64,000 nt of DNA from Flavobacterium sp. (GTDB taxonomy: Bacteria; Bacteroidota; Bacteroidia; Flavobacteriales; Flavobacteriaceae), in the NCBI GenBank assembly GCA_016714905.1, contig JADKBW010000001.1, positions 124,001 through 188,000 of the forward strand. The letters are read 5' to 3'. The notes below the pieces were generated by a model, which had not been told where the DNA came from, did no database searches, and saw nothing but the letters and a program-made list of their open reading frames with translations. This document shows positions 58,702-64,000 of the stretch, piece after piece. Positions within the stretch are counted from its first letter, which is position 1. The number at the start of each line of letters is the position of its first letter. Position numbers and translations under genes: made by a program.

Positions 58702-59537
58702 TTAAGCTTTTAGAAAAAAATGAATGTAAATTGGAATAATAGCAAACAACAAAGGAACCACTATCGCGAACCCTTTTCCGAATGCTTTGATAATTGGAGT
58801 ATATTTTGGATTGTTGAACCCAATGGATTGGAAGGCACTACTGAAACCATGTAATAAATGAAATGATAAAACAATCATTGACAAAACATACAGTAACGTA
58901 TATAACAAGCCATATTGCGGCTCCTTAAAGAACTCAATCGTAATTTTGTACAAATCTTTGTATCCTTCTTTAATTTTGACATTGGCGCCAGCATCATAAA
59001 AATCTGTGCGGTCTTTAATCACAATCATTTTTTGATCGACTTGCGTTTTAGGCAAATAACCTCCATCTGTTGTAAGGTAAAACTCTTGTGATTGACCTTG
59101 AGCGGTAATAGTCATTGTTTGTAGCGGCATTTTTTCATCAAAATGCATTCTGGCCCAAAAACTAACCATGTGTGTTACGATAAAAACTAAGATAACAGTA
59201 CCTAATACCGCCATATTTCTAGAAGCCCAAGGACTATTCGCTGACGGATTGTTTTTTGCATAGCCAATAGGACGCGCCGCTTTATTTTGAAAGCCAACAT
59301 AATCCCATCAATAGCATGGAAAAGAATTGAAATGTACGTTAAGTACGAAAGAATTTTAACCGCTGGATTAGAGGTCATAAATAATGCGTATTTATTAAAA
59401 TTCAACGCATTGTTAGGAACCAATAACTGAAGGTTCCCCGCCAAGTGACCGCTCAAAAACAAGCATAAAAACAAGCCCGTTAAGGCCATCCAATACTTCT
59501 TTGCCAGCGATGACTTCATTAATGCAGATTTTGCCAT
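58702..59537 (-). CDS. sdhC: Succinate dehydrogenase cytochrome b subunit, one frameshift as sequenced
   Basis: Two frames make one SdhC of about 278 residues. The first (from MAKSALMKSSLAKKYW, 59537) has three helices and breaks in the run at 59285-59288; one added A restores AFKNKAARPIGYAKNNPSAN in the second frame (58702-59214). Helices carry His ligands for heme b (HLAGNL and LSFHLLHGFSSA). It anchors the complex and reduces menaquinone. A charged stretch of some 55 residues between helices 4 and 5 (about residues 130-185) makes it longer than I recall for the family. Confidence 0.9.
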
Positions 59538-59566
59538 AAGATGTGAAATTTGTTATAAAAAGCACA

Positions 59567-59597
59567 CAAAAATAGCGCTATTTGCTTTTAACTACAA
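59567..59597 (-). promoter_or_regulatory. Putative promoter of the sdhCAB operon
   Basis: On the minus strand TTG (59595-59597) and TATTTTTG (59567-59574) are separated by 20 bases, a good fit to the Bacteroidota -33/-7 promoter. It lies 29 bases before the sdhC start. Confidence 0.65.
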
Positions 59598-59774
59598 CCT
59601 TTTCGATGTAATTTATAATGATTTTAAAATGTTTATCTGAAATCAACTTGAATTCTTGTCAACATTAGGATTTATGGGCACTTTAATGATTTCCACTTAA
59701 ACACATTTTTGCACTGAGTTACTTAAATCCGCCAAAACTGTCCAATGATCAATTCAATGGCATTTCAATTCTCT

Positions 59775-59782
59775 TACTTTTG
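59775..59782 (+). promoter_or_regulatory. Putative -7 promoter element of the Crp-family gene
   Basis: TACTTTTG matches TAnnTTTG, 17 bases before the start. No -33 TTG is clear. Confidence 0.4.
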
Positions 59783-59799
59783 TCAAAACTTTATGCTTT

Positions 59800-60390
59800 A
59801 TGCAATCAAAAAAGCTTCCGAGCGACTTTTCAAATTATATACAATCTATCACAGTAACTGCAATAGACGTTGAAGCGCGGAAACAATTTGAATCAAGCTT
59901 TGCATTACATGAACTGAAGAAGAATCAATTTCTGGTCAAAGAAGATCAAATCTGTCCCTATTTCTGCTATTTAGAAAGTGGCATCTTGCAACACAGTATC
60001 AATGTTGACGACCAAGAGAAGACAACCTACTTGGCACTGAGAAACACTTTTACATCTTCTTTATTTAGTTTCCTATTTCAAACTCCATCAAGAAAAAGCA
60101 TAAAGGCTATTTTCGATTGCAAATTGTGGGTTTTAGACTTAAAAACTTTTGAAGAATTAAAAGAAAAAAACGAGGTTTTTCGACAATTCTACTACAACTT
60201 AATTGAAAAACAAATTTGCTTGATAGATGATTACCGCATCGATTTGCTTACACTAACTCCCGAAGAACGTTATAACAAACTCATTTTGACAGAACCTCAC
60301 CTAATCAAACAGGTGCCTTTGCACTATTTGGCATCTTTCTTAGGGATTTCTTCCAGACATATGAGCCGCATTCGCAAGAATATAAATTAA
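59800..60390 (+). CDS. Crp/Fnr-family transcriptional regulator
   Basis: A 196-residue regulator: a cyclic-nucleotide-like beta-roll (about 30-135) with the LLESGILQHSI and KSIKAIFDCKLWVLD region, and a C-terminal winged helix (YLASFLGISSRHMSRIRKNI). It lacks an Fe-S Cys cluster. The ligand is unknown. It is divergent from sdhCAB across a 262-bp gap and could act on it, an inference from position only. Confidence 0.85.
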   Translation: MQSKKLPSDFSNYIQSITVTAIDVEARKQFESSFALHELKKNQFLVKEDQICPYFCYLESGILQHSINVDDQEKTTYLALRNTFTSSLFSFLFQTPSRKSIKAIFDCKLWVLDLKTFEELKEKNEVFRQFYYNLIEKQICLIDDYRIDLLTLTPEERYNKLILTEPHLIKQVPLHYLASFLGISSRHMSRIRKNIN

Positions 60391-60404
60391 TGCCATTTGG
60401 CTGG

Positions 60405-60433
60405 TTGATAAGAAAATAGTTTCCTTAATTTTG
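60405..60433 (+). promoter_or_regulatory. Putative promoter of the aminopeptidase P gene
   Basis: TTG (60405-60407) and TAATTTTG (60426-60433) are 18 bases apart, close to the Bacteroidota spacing. The -7 box is 28 bases before the start. Confidence 0.5.
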
Positions 60434-60461
60434 ATTCGTATTCAAACTCAAAATTAATCTT

Positions 60462-61754
60462 ATGAAATACCACCAAATTGACCGAAACTTATTTATAAAA
60501 AACCGCGCAAAATTTACTGCACACATGAAGCCGAATAGTGTCGCGATTTTTAATTCGAATGACATTTATCCAGTATCTGCAGACAGCAGCTTGCCATTTG
60601 CGCAACATCGTGACATTTTCTATTTATCTGGTGTCGATCAAGAAGAAAGCGTGCTGTTGCTTTTTCCAGACGCTCCTTATGAGCACCAACGCGAAATCCT
60701 GTTTTTGAAAGAAACCAGCGAACACATTGCAATTTGGGAAGGAGAAAAACTCACCAAAGAGCGTGCTTTTGAAGTGTCTGGAATTCGAACTGTTTATTGG
60801 TTGCAAGATTTTCATAAAATTCTCAATGAAATGATGACTTATTCTGACACGATGTATATTAATACGAATGAACATTACCGCGCAGCAGTAGAAACGGAAA
60901 CTAGAGAAGATCGTTTTGTAAAATGGTGGAAAGGAAAATATCCTGCTCATCAAGTGGCAAAAAGCAACCCGATTTTACAGCGTTTGCGTTCTGTGAAAGA
61001 AAGTGAAGAATTAGATTTGATTCAAAACGCTTGTAACATCACAGAATTAGGTTTTAGACGTTTATTGCCATTTGTAAAGCCAAACGTTACTGAATACGAA
61101 ATTGAAGCGGAGCTGATTCACGAATTCATTCGAAATCGCTCCAAAGGATTTGCCTACACCCCAATTATTGCGTCTGGGAATAACGCCAATGTGCTGCACT
61201 ATATTGAAAACAACCAACAATGCAAAGCTGGCGATTTGATTTTGCTAGATGTAGCAGCAGAGTATGCCAATTATTCTAGCGATTTGTCGAGAACAATACC
61301 TGTTTCTGGAAAATATACAGATCGTCAAAAAGCAGTTTACAATGCTGTTCTACGCGTAAAAAATGAAGCAACACAAATGCTGACGCCAGGAACACTGTGG
61401 AAGCAATATCATGTAGAAGTCGGAAAATTGATGACGTCTGAATTACTAGGACTAGGATTAATTGACAAAGCAGATGTGGCAAATGAAAATCCGGATTGGC
61501 CAGCGTACAAAAAATACTTTATGCACGGCACTTCGCATCATTTGGGCTTAGATACTCATGATTATGGCCTATTGCACGAACCAATGAAAGCCAATATGGT
61601 TTTTACTGTTGAACCGGGAATCTATATCCCTGCAGAAGGATTTGGAATTCGATTGGAAGATAATGTTGTTGTACAAGAAAAAGGCGAGCCACTTAATTTG
61701 ATGAAAAATATTCCTATCGAAGTGGATGAAATTGAAAGTTTGATGAATTCCTAG
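60462..61754 (+). CDS. Xaa-Pro aminopeptidase (aminopeptidase P family)
   Basis: A 430-residue enzyme: N-terminal creatinase-like domain (about 1-160) and C-terminal pita-bread fold. Five metal ligands are expected in LLDVAAEYANYSSDLSRT, HGTSHHLGLDTHD, TVEPGIYIP and LEDNVVV. It removes N-terminal residues before proline. Full length, with a good promoter. Confidence 0.93.
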   Translation: MKYHQIDRNLFIKNRAKFTAHMKPNSVAIFNSNDIYPVSADSSLPFAQHRDIFYLSGVDQEESVLLLFPDAPYEHQREILFLKETSEHIAIWEGEKLTKERAFEVSGIRTVYWLQDFHKILNEMMTYSDTMYINTNEHYRAAVETETREDRFVKWWKGKYPAHQVAKSNPILQRLRSVKESEELDLIQNACNITELGFRRLLPFVKPNVTEYEIEAELIHEFIRNRSKGFAYTPIIASGNNANVLHYIENNQQCKAGDLILLDVAAEYANYSSDLSRTIPVSGKYTDRQKAVYNAVLRVKNEATQMLTPGTLWKQYHVEVGKLMTSELLGLGLIDKADVANENPDWPAYKKYFMHGTSHHLGLDTHDYGLLHEPMKANMVFTVEPGIYIPAEGFGIRLEDNVVVQEKGEPLNLMKNIPIEVDEIESLMNS

Positions 61755-61810
61755 CCAAAATTATCAATTTAAAAATAGGTCTCTAATTTGTTTCACCAAA
61801 ATACTAATTG

Positions 61811-62593
61811 TTGAAAGTACTATTTTATAAAAACACAGCGGTTACTTATGCTGACAACGGCAAAGGAGCCGCTGTTGTTTTGTTACATGGTTTTTTGGAA
61901 AACCAATCGATGTGGAATAATTTTATTCCTGAATTATCAAAAAGGAACCGTGTCATTACGATTGATTTGCTAGGGCATGGCGCAACAGAATGTTTGGGTT
62001 ATGTTCACTCTATGGAAGATCAGGCTGATATGATTCATGCTGTTTTAGTGGAATTGAAAATTAGGAAAGCTGTTTTTATTGGACATTCTATGGGCGGCTA
62101 CGTAGCTTTGGCTTTTGCAGAGTTATTCCCGGAATATGTAAAAGGTCTAGTTTTGATGAATTCAACTTCAAGAGCTGATAGTCAGGACCGAAAAACAAAC
62201 AGAGACCGGGCCGTCAAAGCGGTAAAAAAAGATTACACTTCATTCGTTCGCCTTTCTATTGCTAATTTGTTTAGCGAAGAAAATCGAACAAAATTAGTAG
62301 ACGAAATTGAAAAAGTTAAACTTGAAGCACTAAAAACCCCTTTACAAGGAATAATCGCTGCATTGGAAGGCATGAAAATGAGAAAGGACCGTGAAGTTCT
62401 ATTGCACGTGACTGCATTTCCAAAAATATTGATTCTCGGCAAGAAAGATGGCGTTTTAAACTATGCAGAAAATGTAAATCAAATCGAAAATACGGATGTA
62501 CAGTTACTTTCTTTTCCGGATGGGCATATGAGTCATATTGAAAATAAAGCAGAAACTTTGACAGCAATTATTGATTTTATCAAGAAAATTTAA
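61811..62593 (+). CDS. Alpha/beta-fold hydrolase
   Basis: A 260-residue hydrolase using a TTG start at 61811 (another TTG at 61808 is equally possible). The oxyanion-hole block is VLLHGFLENQSMW, and the nucleophile Ser is in the G-x-S-x-G elbow GHSMGG. Asp and His are expected at PKILILGKKDGV and FPDGHMSHIE. Substrate unknown; the closest relatives act on small esters or peptides. Confidence 0.88.
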   Translation: MKVLFYKNTAVTYADNGKGAAVVLLHGFLENQSMWNNFIPELSKRNRVITIDLLGHGATECLGYVHSMEDQADMIHAVLVELKIRKAVFIGHSMGGYVALAFAELFPEYVKGLVLMNSTSRADSQDRKTNRDRAVKAVKKDYTSFVRLSIANLFSEENRTKLVDEIEKVKLEALKTPLQGIIAALEGMKMRKDREVLLHVTAFPKILILGKKDGVLNYAENVNQIENTDVQLLSFPDGHMSHIENKAETLTAIIDFIKKI

Positions 62594-62599
62594 ATTTTT

Positions 62600-64000
62600 C
62601 TATTGTAGCTTCTCCTCAAAAGGAATTTCAGTGTTGAAAATTTCCTTCAGTAGTATTACGATTTCATTGATAAAGTTACTGATTGTTTCGGCATTAATTG
62701 TTGAACTTTCATCATTTTCTCCCTTGAAAGTAAACGGTAAGAAACCTGATTTTAAGTTCTTGAAAGAAATAATCCCTGCTTCGATTTCCTTGCCATTTGC
62801 CTCTTCAAAAAACATATAGGCATAAGATAGAATTTGAATTATTTTATCGTTTTTAAGTTCAAGCGTGAGTCCATCCCACGCTTTTAATTTTACATTGCTT
62901 TTTTCTACTTTGCCTGTTTTATAGTCAATAATTCTAATAACGCCATCGCGTTCATCGATGCGATCTACATTCCCTTTGATTAATATTGGACTAGGTAAAT
63001 CTGGATGTTCAAGTAGACGTTCATATGTTTTTTCAATAGCAAGAATCTTAATTGCAATTCCATCCTTAATGTCTTCCAGTTCATGTCGAACAAAATTTTG
63101 GACATGGCGCTTTGCCACTTCGAAAGCCAATAAATTACGCCCTTTTTTTATTTCGCCCTCTTTGTATATTAATTTGAACTGCCTCAATACTTCATCATCA
63201 CTTTCTTTCAAAAAGGATTGCAGAATAAACTCACTTAAAAATTTACCTTCATATGGTTTATACAATGTTTTTAGGGTTTCGTGTATAATGGTTCCGAGCG
63301 TGTTGACTGCAATACTTTCTTCTACTTCTTCTACTTCTCTGATACGTAAGATCTTTTGAAAGTAGAAATCAATTGGATTTCTGATGTAACTGGTCAGAGA
63401 TGAAGGCGAAAAACCTTTAGTTGCTATCTCATTTAACCGAGCCATTACAGATGCCGATTTTGCTATCACCTTTGTTTGATAGGCAACTTCTGGTAAAATT
63501 GCAGTATAAATTTCATGAGTCAAAATATGATTTGGTCGCTTTTCTATTTCTAGTTGAGTAATTAACCTACTTTTTTCGCCCGCATCCAACCCTTCGCTTT
63601 CTGTATTATAAATCAAAAATATGTTCTTCGCTCTTTGCAAAATGTGATAAAAATGATAGGAATAGATTGCGTCTTTTTCTTTAAATGTAGGCAATCCATA
63701 TTCTTTTTTGACGTCATATGGAATGAAAGAATTATTAGATTTCCCGGCAGGAAACTTCCCTTCATTCATAAAAGTAATGATTACCGTTTCAAAATCTAAT
63801 ACACGACTTTCTAAAATACCCATTACCTGAAGTCCATTCAAAGGTTTGCCTTCAAAGGAAACCTCTGCTAAATCTATAATTTGCTTGTAGACAGAAAAAA
63901 GAACAGGCAAGGAATTCATATGTTGATATTGACTCGAATAAGTAATCAACTTATTTATTGTTTTGAATATGGAGTACAAGAATGTCTTCGCAATTTTTTC
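62600..64000 (-). CDS. PD-(D/E)XK nuclease family protein (AddB-like), 5' end beyond the window
   Basis: The frame is open from the right edge (EKIAKTFLYSIF) to a stop at 62600, over 465 residues. It holds the C-terminal part of a large helicase-exonuclease: a SPSSLTSYIRNP segment, IIHETLKT, KGNVDRID and the catalytic IIDYKTGKV. Such proteins of about 900 residues serve in double-strand break repair, as AddB/RexB partners. Its 3' end is 6 bases from the convergent alpha/beta hydrolase. Confidence 0.85.
   Translation of the reverse strand, partial: EKIAKTFLYSIFKTINKLITYSSQYQHMNSLPVLFSVYKQIIDLAEVSFEGKPLNGLQVMGILESRVLDFETVIITFMNEGKFPAGKSNNSFIPYDVKKEYGLPTFKEKDAIYSYHFYHILQRAKNIFLIYNTESEGLDAGEKSRLITQLEIEKRPNHILTHEIYTAILPEVAYQTKVIAKSASVMARLNEIATKGFSPSSLTSYIRNPIDFYFQKILRIREVEEVEESIAVNTLGTIIHETLKTLYKPYEGKFLSEFILQSFLKESDDEVLRQFKLIYKEGEIKKGRNLLAFEVAKRHVQNFVRHELEDIKDGIAIKILAIEKTYERLLEHPDLPSPILIKGNVDRIDERDGVIRIIDYKTGKVEKSNVKLKAWDGLTLELKNDKIIQILSYAYMFFEEANGKEIEAGIISFKNLKSGFLPFTFKGENDESSTINAETISNFINEIVILLKEIFNTEIPFEEKLQ

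Overview
The window is chromosomal DNA of a low-GC member of the Bacteroidota, most likely Flavobacterium or a close relative. Supporting signs are two secreted proteins ending in type IX secretion sorting domains, a MurF-alanine racemase fusion, Bacteroidota-type promoters (TAnnTTTG at about -7, sometimes with an upstream TTG), little sign of Shine-Dalgarno sites, several TTG starts, and many best matches by eye to flavobacterial families. No phage, CRISPR array or intact insertion sequence was seen.

Layout. 1-11 kb: partial outer-membrane protein, two thioredoxin-like proteins, an Omp28-like lipoprotein, queD, lpxH, recJ, adenine deaminase, rsmI, an acidic protein, tdk. 11-18.4 kb: murF-alr, mscL, asd, and a His/Cys-rich small protein followed by a TonB-dependent receptor. 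18.4-24 kb: mtgA, an FAD oxidoreductase and a large secreted metalloprotease. 24-29 kb: a minus-strand fatty-acid/ribosome/PLP block (pdxA, DUF177, rpmF, fabH, accB, accC). 29-38 kb: ribE, a small sorting-motif protein, tRNA-Met, methylmalonyl-CoA epimerase, rbfA, a LolC/E-like permease, dusB, lepA, a PfkB kinase and thiL. 38-46 kb: the regulatory region, with two tandem response regulator/TPR histidine kinase pairs, a small exported protein made of five GGQSAPRN repeats, a LytTR regulator whose phospho-acceptor Asp is Glu, and a transposase-derived DNA-binding protein. 46-64 kb: glyS, lipoprotein and membrane proteins, comF, an Ig-like lipoprotein, an amidase, a second T9SS protein, sdhCAB, a Crp-family regulator, pepP-like peptidase, an alpha/beta hydrolase and a partial PD-(D/E)XK nuclease.

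The most promising possible new system is at 38.2-45.2 kb. A signal-peptide-bearing repeat peptide (43789-44034), with its own terminator, lies directly upstream on the same strand of two kinases whose TPR sensor halves are predicted to be periplasmic. The eight-residue core is identical in all five repeats, although the codons differ. A peptide signal read by the neighbouring sensors is an inference only.

A caution for every reader: at least a dozen genes have broken reading frames. Most breaks are 1-base losses in short A/T runs, and each can be closed to give a full-length product. This points to homopolymer errors in the sequence rather than widespread gene death. The breaks are densest in the TPR halves of the two kinases, so real decay there cannot be excluded. 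Four related ~95-105 bp palindromic elements also sit in intergenic gaps.
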